Made by a program: the position numbers and the translations under genes. Positions 1-11,672 of a stretch of 64,000 nt of DNA are shown in pieces. The notes under the pieces are model-generated. The model did not search any database. It had not been told where the DNA came from and saw nothing but the letters and a program-made list of their open reading frames with translations. The stretch's first letter is position 1; each line of letters opens with the position of its first letter. Origin of the DNA: Micractinium sp. NFX-FRZ (lineage: Eukaryota; Chlorophyta; Trebouxiophyceae; Chlorellales; Chlorellaceae); the NCBI GenBank assembly GCA_029339195.1, contig JAPTJF010000032.1, positions 1 through 64,000 on the forward strand, in the 5' to 3' direction.

Positions 1-75
1 ACAAGGGGCAGGGGTCAGCAGTGGCCGCCCCTCCTGGCTGCCGCCCACCACCTGGCCCCGCTCCCAAGGAAGAAA

Positions 76-179
76 AAAAAATTGTGGAACCATTTCTCGA
101 GCAGAGCGTGTCATCCTTGCGCAGGGGCCATGCTAATCTTCTCTGTATCGTCCCAATTTTAACATATGGTCCGAAGACC
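76..179 (-). ncRNA. U6: U6 spliceosomal snRNA
   Basis: Catalytic core snRNA of the major spliceosome. Read on the minus strand, the sequence opens with a small GGTC-TTCG-GACC hairpin like the U6 5' stem-loop, then has the central block with the ACAGAG box and the AGC triad, followed by the strongly conserved GGCCCCTGCGCAAGGATGAC stretch. It ends in a run of T residues at 73-81, the usual RNA polymerase III terminator. A TATA-like element lies about 26-31 bases upstream of the inferred start. The first base is placed by comparison with plant and algal U6 and may be off by one or two. Nothing in the core looks broken, so it is probably functional. Confidence 0.95.
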
Positions 180-204
180 AAAGGTTGTATGCCCACCTGC
201 CGGC

Positions 205-210
205 AATATA
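205..210 (-). promoter_or_regulatory. TATA box of the U6 gene
   Basis: TATATT on the minus strand, about 26-31 bases before the U6 start. Plant and animal U6 genes use a type 3 polymerase III promoter with a TATA box at this spacing. No obvious upstream sequence element was recognised further out. Confidence 0.6.
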
Positions 211-477
211 CCCTGCCCCACTCCGAGCAACCCGATTATGGGGCTGCCGCCGGGGGGCTGCCGCCCCCCGCCCGCCACATCCGCCCCTCCCAATGTGCAC
301 TTTGGGCTGTGAACAAAGCACAGCTGCCTACTAAACCTTGCGAGCACCGTACCGGCACAGCCCGCACATGCCATCCTCGGCTCACCTCGGCTCACCGCAT
401 GGGGTCCTTGCCACCAGGACCCACTGCCCTCCCTTCTGCTTGCCGCGCCCTTTGCGCACCTCCAGCCCGCCCAGGAG

Positions 478-545
478 GCCCAAAGGGGGCGCTTGGGGGC
501 TCCGCCCCCATGGCGCGCTCCCTTTGCATCCCCCCTGCCCAATAT
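478..545. repeat. Dispersed short repeat, copy A
   Basis: Holds a GGGGGCTCCGCCCCC hairpin followed by GGCGCGC, then CCCTTTGC and a CCC-rich end with CTGCCCA. The same blocks occur in the same order at 800-893, so the two are diverged copies of one element. Both lie upstream of the U6 gene. Confidence 0.5.
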
Positions 546-799
546 GCAGGAGGCTGCTGCTGCGATGATCGTGGCTGCAGAGGTCGGGGAAAGTTGTAGG
601 CTCTGCTAACAAGTGGTCAGGATAGAGTCCTGTGGGGACTCCATCCTCTCATCTGGGTCTCATGCCGCGCCCAGCGGCGGCGCCCTGGGCACAGGTGCCA
701 GGAGTCCTCACCCGCCCAAAAAGCGACCGTGCCCACTTTCAGCCGGGCCCACAGACCCGAACAGCTTACATAGAAACATCCCTACCAGGCCCGCGCACC

Positions 800-893
800 C
801 AACAAGGGCGCTCCGTGCCTCCCCTGGGGGCTTCGCCCCCAGGGGGCGCGCATCCCCTTTGCGCATTCCCTCCTGCCCCCTGCCCACGATGTC
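800..893. repeat. Dispersed short repeat, copy B
   Basis: Related to 478-545: a GGGGGCTTCGCCCCC hairpin, then GGCGCGC, CCCTTTGC and CTGCCCA in the same order with small insertions. Function unknown. The hairpin could be part of a small RNA or a remnant of a mobile element. Confidence 0.45.
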
Positions 894-1295
894 ATGATCA
901 CCGCGGTGCAAGTGCGAAACAGTGATGGTGTGGGTAGCTCACCCGCGCATCCCGGGGTCGTGCCCCCGTCCTCGTCGCCGCCGTCCCCAGGGCGCACTTG
1001 GCGCCTCCTGCCTAGCTAGAGCAGGAGCCTCCCACCCCCTCATTGGCCCACGCCTGCCAACACCGCCCCCACAGTGGCCGAACCCCACGCAACATACATC
1101 CCCCACTTTTGCTCCACCCCAACCCCACAGCGGCCGAACATTTGCCCCTCCCCCTTCCCCCCCCCCCCCACCCCCCACACACACACCACCTCCCATGCTG
1201 CCCCCATGTTACGCCGACTCAGATCTGCACCTCGTCCACACCCCACCATTGTCCCGCCATTCCAATCACAGGTTAGACAGCTGGAGTCAAATTTG

Positions 1296-1300
1296 TTACA
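1296..1300 (-). promoter_or_regulatory. TGTAA polyadenylation signal of the CCA gene
   Basis: TGTAA on the minus strand, 163 bases past the stop codon. Green algae commonly use UGUAA in place of AAUAAA, so this is the likely 3' end of the tRNA nucleotidyltransferase mRNA. Confidence 0.55.
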
Positions 1301-1462
1301 TTTAGATGTGAATCAAGGGCACAGCAGTGGGTGGGCCAGCAGGCGGGCACGGCGGGCGCAGGCTTTAAGGTGCCGCTGCTGCTCCCGGCCTCCTCCCCTT
1401 CCGCACTGCCCTTCCACCTCTTCCACACACGGCCGCTCCCGCTGCTGCCCCTCGTCCACATG

Positions 1463-4400
1463 TCAGCTGCCCCCCTCCGCCTCCATGGCCGCCCGGTGCT
1501 CGCTCTGCAGCCAGGCGCGGCACTCCTCGGCGCTGCCGCCCGGGTGCGCCAGCTGCCACTCCACCGCCGCCTCCATCAGCTTGCCCAGCTGCGGCCCGCC
1601 GCTCTTCATGCCCACCGCCGCCATGACCTGGCGGAGGGCAGGGAGGGGAGCAGGGTCAAGAGAGGTGGGCAGGGTGGGGCAGTGAGAAGGGGCAAGGGGG
1701 CACCGGTGGACTGGCAGGCAGGCCCCCTGGCATGCCAGGCTGCGACCAAAAGGCCCCATGCCATCGATGGCCACCCAGCAGCCAACCTGCCCAAAATGCC
1801 ACCCAAACTCAAAGCAGCCAGGCGCACGCCCTGCAACACATCCGCCCACCCAGCCCCCGCCTGCTTGCCTTCCGGCAGTGGCTTCCACTGCCAGCAGCCT
1901 CCACATGCCAGCACACTCGAACAACTGCACGGCCAGGGGGCCATCCATGCAAACCCACGCACGCCCCGGAACCCACCCGCCCGCCCCCACCTGCTTGCCG
2001 TCCAGCAGCGGCTTCCACTGCCAGCAGCCGGCGATGCCGTAGGCGGTGGCCGCATCCATCAGCGCCTCGCAGAAGGCCAGCCTGTGGGGCAGCACAGGGA
2101 ACCCGAACCACTCAGTCATTCATGTTTTCCAGAAGGTTATGTGTTCGAGTAGAGCAAATGCAGGGTGGGTTAAAAACATGCAGCAGTGCTGGTGCTTTCC
2201 GCCCACATTCTTTGTACACAAAGGCAGTCCCAGCCGAGCTCCCAACTTGCCCGGCACCTCAGCGGCACGAGCCAGTGCAGCCCAGCACCCCCTGCCCCAC
2301 CTGCGCTGCGTGCTCTCCTCCTCCGCCACGCCATCCGCCGCCGCCTCTGCCGCCGCCAGCACGTCGCCGTCCGCCCCGAGCGCCGCTGCCGCGGGGCTGG
2401 TGTGCAGCAGTGCGGCGGTCACGCAGCCCGCGGGCCACAGCTGCTTCAGGCGGCGGATGCAGTGGCCCAGCCGCACGCGCAGCTGCTCGGGGGCTGTTGC
2501 ACACCGAGGGAGGGAGAGGGTGTGGGGTTGTGGATGGGAATGAGTGTGTGTCAGGTTAAGGGGTTGAAAGGCTGCCTCTGCGCAACCTTCCGACCTCTCC
2601 CTCCCACCCCTCTCGCCCCTCCTGCCTGCCCCCCCGCCTACCCAACCTGAATTATTTTCCGTCCCTCGTGCCCAGCCCACCTGGCACTCCATCAGGCTGC
2701 CCCGCCAGCTGCTGGTACACAGCCGCCAGCTCCGGCGCTGTGCTGTGCAGAGCGTCCACCGCTTCTGCATCCTTGGCCTTCCACTTGAGCGACTCGCGCA
2801 CGACGTGGTAGGCGGCGCTGCACAGCCAAGGAAATGGTAGTGGGGCGGGCAGAGTGTGGGGCAACTCGGTTGCAAAGGGGCAAAGGGGGGAATGGGGAAA
2901 GGTGCTACGCTGTACCAGGCTGCCCGCCAGTGCTGCTGCAGCCGCAGCCATGATGCGATTGCAAGCACAACCTGAGCATCACCCAACCGTCCTTGACCTC
3001 AACCCCCACGCACCCCGCTACAGCACCCCACCTGATGGGCTTGCCCTTGGCCGCCGGCACCATCAGCCCCGCCAGCGGCAGCAGCACCGCCGCCAGCATG
3101 CACCGCCTCCGCCCGTCCTGGTCAAACCCGCAGTCGGGGTGGGCCCATGCCTCCATGGCATCAAATGCCCCTGATGCCAGGCAGTTTGCTGCCGCCCCGA
3201 AAGCGTCCTCGCTCAGCAAGTTCTCGGCAGCGGGGGGCAGCGCAAAGACGGCGGTGAAGATGCGCAGGCGGTGCAGCAGGCGCAGCGCCATGACGGGGTC
3301 GGCGCCTGCGAGGGGAGGCGTGGGCAAAGAGTGGGGGAAGCAGGGGGAGCAGGAGTGGGCGGGGGCCTCAGTACAAGGTCAGACGGTCAGAAGTGCATGG
3401 AATGGCAGGCAGCCGAGCGCCCCGAGAGTTACCACGCCATCGACAGGTGCCTGCCACAAGTGTTTGACCAGGCCTCCACACAGCTGCAGTCACCCGCCGT
3501 GTGTGTGTGCGCCAACAGTCCGTTCTCATCTCTCAGGCATGGCAATACACATGCACGCACACCGCCACGCACCGTGCAGCATGCCCTCCAGCTCAGCGCC
3601 GATCCGCTCGCGGCTGACCTTGTGCGCCAGCGCCTCGCGCACCTGCAGGGTGGCAAGACAACGGGATGTGTTGGGTGGTGCGATGGCAAGCACCTATGCT
3701 GTGGGTATGAGCGAGAAACGGGTCTGTTTGACCAGACATGGCGCCCGTGCAAGAGGGCGGCAGCCCAGGTGGCGGCGATGTGGCGCAGAAGACCACTTGA
3801 GCAGCGGCCGGATCGGCGGCAAGGCTTGTTACTTGGTTCTTTTTGGGATCGAGCCCGAAGCCCCGACAGCTGGGAAGCCTCCCGATCGCAAGTCTTGCAC
3901 ATCAGTCACTCCGGCGCAGCCGCCCGCCCGTGTTTCCCCCAGCAGCCATGACCAGTGTGCGGGTCAAATGGGGCAAGGAGGAGTACACCGTCGACGTCGA
4001 CGTCAGCCAGCCGCCGGCGGTGCTCAAGACGCAGCTCTTCTCGCTCACGGGGGTGCCCCCGGAGCGGCAGAAAATCATGGGTGTCAAGGGCGGGCTGCTG
4101 AAGGACGACGCCGACTGGGCCAAGCTGGGCCTCAAGGCGGGGCAGAAGCTGACGATGATGGGCACCGCCGACAAGGTCCCGGAGGCGCCCGCCCAGCAGC
4201 AGACTTTTATGGAGGACCTGCCCGAGGAGGAGCAGGACACCAGTGGTGAGGCTGGGACCGCTGTCTGTGTTGCAGGGCAGGCATGGGAGGCAGGGTGCAG
4301 GCCCCACCAGCGGCGCTGGCGGACCAGCGGGCGAGGCGGTTGGCGGCGCCACCAACCGACCGCAGCTCGGGCAGAGAAGGATGTGGCAGGCCGCCTCGTC

Positions 4401-7400
4401 AGGCCAGGCGGGTGCCGCTGTTGCTAGGGCAGCAGTTTTAGGCTGCTTGTATGCCAGTGAATGTCCATGCTGGGGTTGCAGGCGTCTCGGCAGGCCTCCC
4501 TTGCCCCTGCCGGCCTCACCAAGTGCTCTCCTTGCTGCGCCCCACCCCTGCCCTGCCCCTCTCCCACTCTTTCCCAGGTATGGGCAAGTACGGCGCCGGG
4601 CTGCAGAACCTGGGCAACACATGCTATATGAACAGCACGGTGCAGTGCCTGTACGCAGTGCCGGAGCTGCGCAGCAGGTGGGTGCGGGCGCGGCAGGGGC
4701 GTGTGTGTGGCCCCAGCTTGGGAGCGGCAGAGGGCTGCAGCTGGGGGGCAGGCCCCGCCAGCTGCTGTAACGAGTAGCCCAACCCAAACAAAGACTTGTG
4801 CCACCAGTTGCAGGACATTTTCTATAGCAGAGCAGCACTCTGTGAAGCTCGCTGGCCCCACACCCTGCCAGCTGTGGGGCTGCCTGCCGCCCCGACCTAA
4901 CCACCCACCCCACTTGTGCTGCCTGCCCGCGCCCGCAGCCTGGTCAACTATGCTGCCGCCCCCGCGCCTGGCATGGGCGGCGCCGCCGACGCGAACCACA
5001 CCCTGACGGTTGCCACCCGCAACCTCTTCCAGAGCTTGACGCGCAGCGCGCAGCCGGTGCCGCCAATGGAGTTCATTCTGAGCCTGCGCCGCGCGTACCC
5101 GCAGTTTGGGCAGACCAGCAGGTGGGGGCGCTGAGCTGGCGGGTGCTGTGCTGACGTGGCGCTGGCACGGGCTGGCTGGGGCAGCGCCCGATGTGCCGGT
5201 GTGCGAAGTGCCGGGTCTGGTTCTTCTGTGCGGCTTGTTGCTGCTGTTCTGAGCAGAGGCGGCAGTCTGGAATTCGTGTTTGCCACCCACCTGCCCTCCC
5301 ACCTGCCCTCCCACCAGCCTCACCCACCCGCGCCCCACCCTGCTGCTGCTGCTCCTCTGCCCAGGGAGGGCTTCTACATGCAGCAGGACGCGGAGGAGTG
5401 CTGGACCAACATCTTGGCCAGCCTGAGGGACAAGCTCAAGGTGGGTGGGCGGGAGGGCTGGGGCGGGAGGGCAACTTGGACGTGGAAAGAAACGCCCTGC
5501 CGCATGCACGCGGACTGCCCGCCTGCCCGCCGCCTCAATACTGGCCCTCTGCTGGACTGCATCCCACAACATCTGAACCCCCGCTCTGCGTGCCTGCAGG
5601 ACGGCCCCGCGGGCGGCAGCGGCGACCCGGTCATCCGCCAGCTGTTTGGTGTGAAGCTGCACAAGTCGCTCAAGGCGGAGGAGGGGGATGAGACGATCGA
5701 GGTGGGGGGGGAGCTGGGCTGCACACTGCACCCTCATGTTCACGCGTTCCTTTTGCCATGCTGCCCCCTGTGTGTGGAGGCAGGGGAGTGTGTGGGGTGC
5801 CGCCAGTGAGTCGACTCTCACTCACTATGACCGTGATAGGCATAGGAGCACCCGCATGCCACCTGGCGCTTGCTCTGCCCCAGCGGGAGGACTGCCAGCA
5901 GGGCAGCTTGGTGTGCGGCACCCTCTGCTTTCATTCACACATATTGTGCTGCTGAAAACTGGTTGCAGGAGGACAGCCTGGAGTCCAAGCTGCTGTGCAA
6001 CATCTCCATGGAGGTCAACCACCTGCACGAGGGCATCGCCCTGGGCCTGAAGGAGGACCGGGAGAAGCGGTCGGCGGCGCTGGGCAGGTGGGCGGGCGGA
6101 CTTGCCTTTCCGCCCCCTATTGCTGCATTGCTGTGCGAGCCTCGCGGCGGGGAATGCTGTCAAAACTGGGCCAGATAAGATGGGCGGGAGGGGCAGCGCC
6201 TGCCAGCTGGTGAGCTGGCGCCAGCTGGGGAGCCGACTGCTGCGCAGAGCTCGCGTTTTGTTCACACCCTGCACGCTGTGCGCGCGACTTTGCACGAGCA
6301 GTGCAGTGCTTCGGACAGGGCTCTTTGCTTGCCGCGCTGCTAATGCTGCACGCCCTGCCCACGGCCCTGCTCTGCCCCGCCCCCTTGCCTGTTCCCCCTG
6401 CAGGGACGTGATGTTCCACGGCGACTCCCGCATCACCAGCCTGCCGCCCTACCTCACCGTCCAGGTCAGCAGTGCAGCAGGGTGGGAGGGGGCATGCTGC
6501 CTGCAATGCCTACATGTGTGTCAGCATGCCCGTGCGGAGCGCTGTAAGCTGGCCAGCCTGCGGCCCAGGACTGGCGAGTCGGGCTGCAGGCTCAAGAGTG
6601 GGCATGATGACACTTAACGCCGGGCCCGTCACCCCCGCCCTCCACACCCCTCCACCTCTCTCTCATCTCCGTTCCCCCCGCTGCCTGCCCGCAGATGATG
6701 CGTTTCTACTACAAGGCGGACGTGCAGCAGAAGGCCAAGATCCTGCGCAAGGTGAGGAGGCCTTGGCCCCAGCGTGCTTTCAGGCGCACAGTCTCCAGGC
6801 AGGTGACCTGGCGCCTGCACTGTTTCCGGGCAGCTGGCAGGATGTGGCGAGAGTCTCTCGACTGCTTGTCTGTCGCCGACTGCTGCGTCTCTGCCCGTGT
6901 CTATCTCTTATGTCAAACACCCATCTTCTTTTAATGCCTATCTTCTGTCCAGGTCACCTTCCCCATGGTGCTGGACCTCATGGAGTTCTGCACCCCCGAG
7001 GTGCAGGCGCAGCTCAAGGGGCCGCGCCTGGCAGGCAAGTGCCGCGCTGGCTGTGCTCCTGTGCAGACAACTGGACTGCGGTCGCACGGAGCAGGGCACC
7101 CGGTGTGCACACTGTGGCACACAAGCAAGAGGGTTCCTACCGCCAATTCCACCGTTTTTTCTTTTTCAACACCCATTCCTCCACCCCACCCTCCCCCCGC
7201 AGCCAAGGAGCTGGAGGACCGCAGGGTGGGGCTGCTGCGCAAGAAGCAGAAGCTGGACGAGGGGGCGGCAGCGGCGACAGCAGCAGCGGGCGGCAGCGAC
7301 GGCAGCGCCGCTGCAGCTGCCCCGGCGGCCGGAGCTGATGACGTGGACATGAAGGATGCAGAGGGCAGGGCTGCTGGCGGGGCGGCCGACGACCCTGCCG

Positions 7401-10400
7401 TGCACGCGGGCGCGCTGACAGGTGCGTGTGCGGTGCGTTCTGCGGCCTGGCATGTAGCAGTGCTGTGCCCCCGCATCTGGCACGCTCAACCTTGCCTTCA
7501 CTGTGGCCATTGCCTGCCGCGTGACTGCATGCAATGCCTTACTTTGGTGCATGTCGGCCGCCTGCCATGTTGGCATTTGAACTGCCCCCCATCACCATCT
7601 GGCACTTGAACTGCTTGGCACTTTGGCCCCCTGCCCTGACCCCCCACTCCCGCCCTCACCCCCAACCCTTTGACCCCACCCCACACCCCTACCCCCCCAG
7701 GCAAGTACGAGCTGATTGGCGTGCTGACGCACAAGGGGCGCAGCGCTGACTCGGGGCACTACGTCTCCTGGGTGAAGCAGGTGGGGCGAGGGGGCACATG
7801 CCTGGGGCGTGGGAAGGCAGGCAGCTTGGGGTTGGGTGGGCAGGCAGGACCGGGCACGGGCACGGGCCGGGTGCGCCTTCCGTGCTCTGCACCGGCCATG
7901 CCGCTCCGCGACAGCCCCCGCCCGTCCCTGCGCCAACCGCGCCATCTCACCCCATCCCGCCCCGTTGTGTGTGCAAACCCAACCAACAAACGTGCAGGAG
8001 GACGGCCAGTGGATCCAGTTTGATGACGACAAGATGATCCTCCGCAAGGAGGAAGAGGTGCTGACGCTGTCGGGTGAGGCAGGGGCGGCAGGGCAGGGAG
8101 GCGCAGGCCGGGGAGGCGTGCCTGACTGTAGGGCCGGATGCCTGACTGAAGGGGTGGGTGCCTGGCTGTGAAGGGCCAGGCAGCTGATGGTTATCACTGT
8201 GTGTGCTCGCACTCATGTGCGCGTCGCCTTCGTCTCCAACGCGTGCTCCCCCACTCCCTCCGTCGGCCCGTCGCCCCTTGCGGGCGGCGGCGGCTTGCAC
8301 ACATGGCGTGCATGCTGCTGTTAAACAGGCCCCCTGCCGCTCCCTGGGTGACTCCTTGGCTGATCACTGCCTCAACCTCCCGTCTCGCTTGCCTGCCCCC
8401 CCCATTGCAGGCGGTGGCGACTGGCACATGGCCTACATGCTGCTGTACCGCGCGCAGCGGGTGCCCAAGGCTGACGAGGCGTCAGCTGGCAGCAGCGCAT
8501 GATCTGGTCTGCAGCTGGTTGCACAGCTGGCGAGCGGCTGCTTTTGCAGCTGCGGCAGGCGGCCCAGGGGTGGCAACTGTGGCAGCGGCTGCGGCCGGAC
8601 ATGCTGCTTGGCGGCTGCACTACCGCGAGCTGCTGCACCACGCCAGTGTAATTGTTTGCACTTAGGTCGAAACACGGGTCTGAACACTGGGCAGGGATTG
8701 GAGCCTTGGCTGGTATCAATTGACTGGCTGAGGCTCAGGCAACTAGCTGGAAGCATGCTGAGTCGTGGGCAGGGGGAGAAAGGCGGCCAGCGGGACTGGA
8801 GGGCTGGCTTCTGCTCTCACCTGGCATCCCTGGCCGATCGCAGTGCCGTGCCCTTGCTGCGGGCCCCGACTCTTCCCGCAAAACTACCTGCGCATCAGAG
8901 CACCACGGTTCCACTCTCCCACCCACCCACCCACTGTTCTCGGCGCCTGCCGCCGCCCTCAGCAGACTCTCCTGCTCTGCTCTGAGCTGACTTCCATTGC
9001 TAGGGGACGTAAAGGAACTCGATCCCCCCAGGTCACCCCACAACCCCACCCACCTCATCATCCGCCGCCGCCTCCAGCAGGGTCTCCTCCAGCTCGAAAC
9101 CAAAGCGCGAGGCAAAGCGCACCGCGCGCAGCACACGCAGCGGGTCTGCAGGGCACCGTTGGGGGGTGGACGGGGCAGGGGTTGGCACAGGCCTGACGCG
9201 CTGCCGCCCAAGCCAGAGTGTGCCCTGTTCTGCCGACGCACAGGGCGGGTGGCCGCAGAATCATGCAACGGCCATGCCAGGTGGCGCGCAACTCAACTCT
9301 TCTTATGTTAAATCAACTCACCGTCCATGAACGTCTCCTTGGGCGACATTGGCGTCCGGATGATGCCGGTCCGCAGGTCAGCCAGGCCCCTGCACAGGGC
9401 GGGCGCAGGGGCGGCACTCAGCGGCAAGGTTGATGTGGGCATGGTGCTGGGCAACACGGGGCAGGCAGCAGGCGCGGCGGCAGCAAAGTGGGCATGGGGG
9501 TTTGACCGCACTCTGCAGGGGATTCGCAACAAGACGCAGTCCCTTGACTCAGCAGTTCCTCTCATTTCCCACTCACTCCAGCAACCGACACCACACAGAA
9601 CTTAGCAACCTAACAATTGAGGACCACACACACTCACAAACAATGGTGGCCATGTTCAAGGAGAGGGAGTGTGCACATACTTCAGCTCAGCACCGCATGC
9701 CGCCCCATCTCTCACCCACTCCGTGCTCCCATCTTCCCACCCACTCCCCCGCTCCCTGATCCCCCCCCGCTCACTGCTCTGTGAAGTCCTCAATGATCCC
9801 CGTGTTGATGTTGTAGAAGAGGGAGTTGATGGTGAAGTCGCGGCGGTGGGCATCCTCCACAGGAGTGCCAAACTGCGGGGGGGTGGGGCAGGGCAGGGTG
9901 GGTGGGCACACGTGTTTGCCGGGGCGGCGTGGAAGGCAGGGTGCGGTAAAGCATGCCATGCCGCGCTGGCATGGATGTCCAACATCGGACTACCCATGCC
10001 TGGCATGGCACAGCAGCCGCAAGAAGCCGCAGCCACAGTGCAGCCAGCTGTCGACACAGCATGCACAGCGGGACATCGCTCCGGTGCCCAACTGCGCCCC
10101 TGCCTGCGGCGGCCCTCAGAAACCAGCCCCCTCGCTCGTCCCCCCGTTGTCAACCCACCGTCATGGTTGGGATGCGGGAGTGGTGGGCATACTCCTCGCT
10201 GCGCAGGTTGACCAGGTCAATCCAGATGCCGTGCACCTGCGGTACCAAGTGGCGGTACAACCATGGGGGCAGCAGTACAGCGTTGGGGGGCAGGTTGGCC
10301 AGGTCAGTAAACAGGCAGCAGTGTGCTGGCTGCCCAGCTCATGTCTCTACCGGCCTCACACACACCCAAGCAACAGAAGCAAGCGAGAGGCAACAAAGGT

Positions 10401-11672
10401 ATGGCCCGCTCCGCCCCGCCCACCTTCATGCGCGCCGTCTCCAGGTGCTTGGACTGCTCTGGGTTGCTCATGATCACGGCAACATGGTGCGTCTCCTCGC
10501 CCTGCGCACCAGAAGACACAGAGGAAGCAGCAGAAACGGCGAGGTGCTGAGCAGCGGTGCGCCCCTGGCCATGTGGTGGAGGCAATACTGACAACCAGCA
10601 GCAACAGCGGCGGCGGCAGCAGCGGTGGCGGCAGCAGCACATCAAGCGCACTGTACACCCCTGCTCACATGCGCCTTGAGGTATTCGTTAATGCGGTCCG
10701 CAAACTCCCGCCCCAGCAGGTTGTCCAGCGCAATGTCAATGTCCAGGGAGGTGCGCCCCATGAGCTTGTCCCGCACCCAGCCGCCAGCACAGCGCAGCGT
10801 GGTGGACAGGCCCGCCTGGGGGAGGTGTGGGTGAGGGCGGCAGGAAGGCCGGGGCAAAGTAGCAACAGTAAGGACTTGAAAGAGGGTAGCAGCACAGCGT
10901 TGTGAACAGGCCCGCCTGGGGGAGGTGGGGGTGAGGGCGGCAAGGAGGCGGGGGCAAGAGGATGGCAGCGTTAGTGCGGGGGGCGAGAAGCAGGGGCGGC
11001 AGGAGAGCTGGATTTTGGCAAGCGAGGGGGCACGAGGGGCCGGCAGGGCGGGCAAGCTGCCGGCGCCAGTGCGCTGGTGTGGCGGCAAGGCAGCAGCATG
11101 GCGGGCTAGTGTCAAGCCAGAGCAGCGGCAAATATTGCACTGCGCCCTTCTCATCCAGCTGTTGCGTCAGCGCCGCAAAGAGACGAGCGTGCATTCAGCC
11201 TGCCCACCCGCCTGCCTGCAGGCACCCCGCAGCACCTGAAGCATCCCACTCCTTCAGCAGCGGATCGAGAAGTGTCTCTCGGTGTTGTAATGACCAGCAG
11301 CTCACAGGCGCAGCCCAGTAAAGCGGCAGCACCCACCTGCTTGCTGGCATCGAGCAGCTCCTTGAACAGTGCCGCCTCCTCCTCGGTCAACTCTATCGTG
11401 TCTTTGATAGCCGGCATCTCAAACACTGCACGCGCCCCCTGGCGGAACACGTGCTCGCCAGCTGCCACAGCTGCGGCTGTCGCAGTGCCTGACGCGGCCG
11501 CCGTTGTGCCGGTGCCACCGCTGCCGCCAGTGCCGTTGCTGCTGAGTGCCACGTCGGTGGCGGGGGCTGCCGCGCCCACGTGCCCCTCTCCTGCGCTGCT
11601 GAACACTCGCACCGCCGCTCGCTGCAGACAGGTGAGGCGGAGAGGCTGCACGCGAAAACTCACGCAGCGCAT
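1463..11672 (-). CDS. CCA1: CCA-adding tRNA nucleotidyltransferase
   Basis: Adds the 3' CCA end to tRNAs. It has 13 exons: 11337-11672, 10669-10815, 10424-10501, 10159-10236, 9775-9872, 9322-9389, 9054-9145, 3573-3642, 3032-3305, 2681-2817, 2301-2493, 1991-2081, 1463-1627; all phases agree and give 608 residues. Motifs in order: GGWVRDKL, the DIDIALD metal-binding pair, the RRDFTINSLFYN motif, DPLRVLRAVRFASRF, then SRERIGAEL, then a C-terminal half resembling the plant enzyme up to QLAHPGGSAEECRAWL. The first 30 residues are basic with an RVFSS site and look like a mitochondrial or dual-targeting leader. Plants use one such gene for cytosol, mitochondria and plastids through alternative starts. 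Intron 7 is 5.4 kb and contains the whole opposite-strand USP14-type gene. The join across it (ADDE to VREAL) fits the family exactly. Confidence 0.93.
1861..1899 (-). repeat. Decayed copy of CCA exon 12 edge
   Basis: Matches 36 of 39 bases of exon 12 at 1991-2029, including the donor edge. It sits 130 bp further into intron 12. It still reads like the exon's GCWQWKPLLDGKQ segment with changes, but the downstream exon joins only to the real copy. Confidence 0.8.
3948..8502 (+). CDS. UBP6: Proteasome deubiquitinase, USP14/UBP6 type
   Basis: Removes ubiquitin from substrates docked at the 26S proteasome. Exons: 3948-4245, 4578-4677, 4939-5121, 5365-5440, 5600-5701, 5969-6087, 6404-6464, 6695-6751, 6953-7034, 7203-7421, 7701-7780, 7998-8073, 8411-8502; 514 residues, close to human USP14 (494). 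Residues 1-75 are a ubiquitin-like domain that binds the proteasome. The Cys box is GLQNLGNTCYMNS with Cys at about 115, and the His box is SADSGHYVSW with His at about 452. Intron 9 uses a GC donor (GCAAGT). The start ATG follows an AGCAGCC context and begins the ubiquitin-like fold directly. The gene lies wholly inside intron 7 of the CCA-adding enzyme on the opposite strand. Low-complexity alanine-rich residues 375-400 are probably a surface loop. Confidence in function is high. Confidence 0.95.
8503..9053 (+). other. 3' untranslated region of the nested gene, within the CCA intron
   Basis: Between the USP14-type stop codon and the CCA exon 7 edge. It holds a TGTAA signal at 8647-8651, 145 bases past the stop. 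No coding exon for either gene is visible here. Confidence 0.5.
8647..8651 (+). promoter_or_regulatory. TGTAA polyadenylation signal of the USP14-type gene
   Basis: TGTAA, 145 bases past the stop codon and well inside the CCA intron. This supports a self-contained nested transcription unit. Confidence 0.6.
10891..10942 (-). repeat. Duplicated acceptor edge of CCA exon 2
   Basis: Matches 48 of 52 bases at 10791-10842, exactly 100 bp away, and spans the acceptor and the first codons of exon 2. It lies inside intron 1, so it is a decoy acceptor. The reading frame continues into GGWVRD only from the copy at 10815. Confidence 0.85.

Larger units (their letters stand above)
211..1295. other. Intergenic DNA upstream of U6
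   Basis: No convincing protein gene is visible. Short open frames here are proline-, glycine- and alanine-rich, as expected from random GC-rich DNA. The stretch holds two related repeat copies (478-545 and 800-893), C-rich runs around 1145-1190 and the U6 TATA element just before it. An unrecognised RNA gene is possible between about 610 and 790, but I could not match it to a known family. Confidence 0.5.

Noticed and set aside
4424..5821. 465-codon open frame on the minus strand over the USP14-type gene
   Set aside because: It crosses introns and exons of a well-supported plus-strand gene and has the low-complexity look of the reverse of GC-rich coding DNA.
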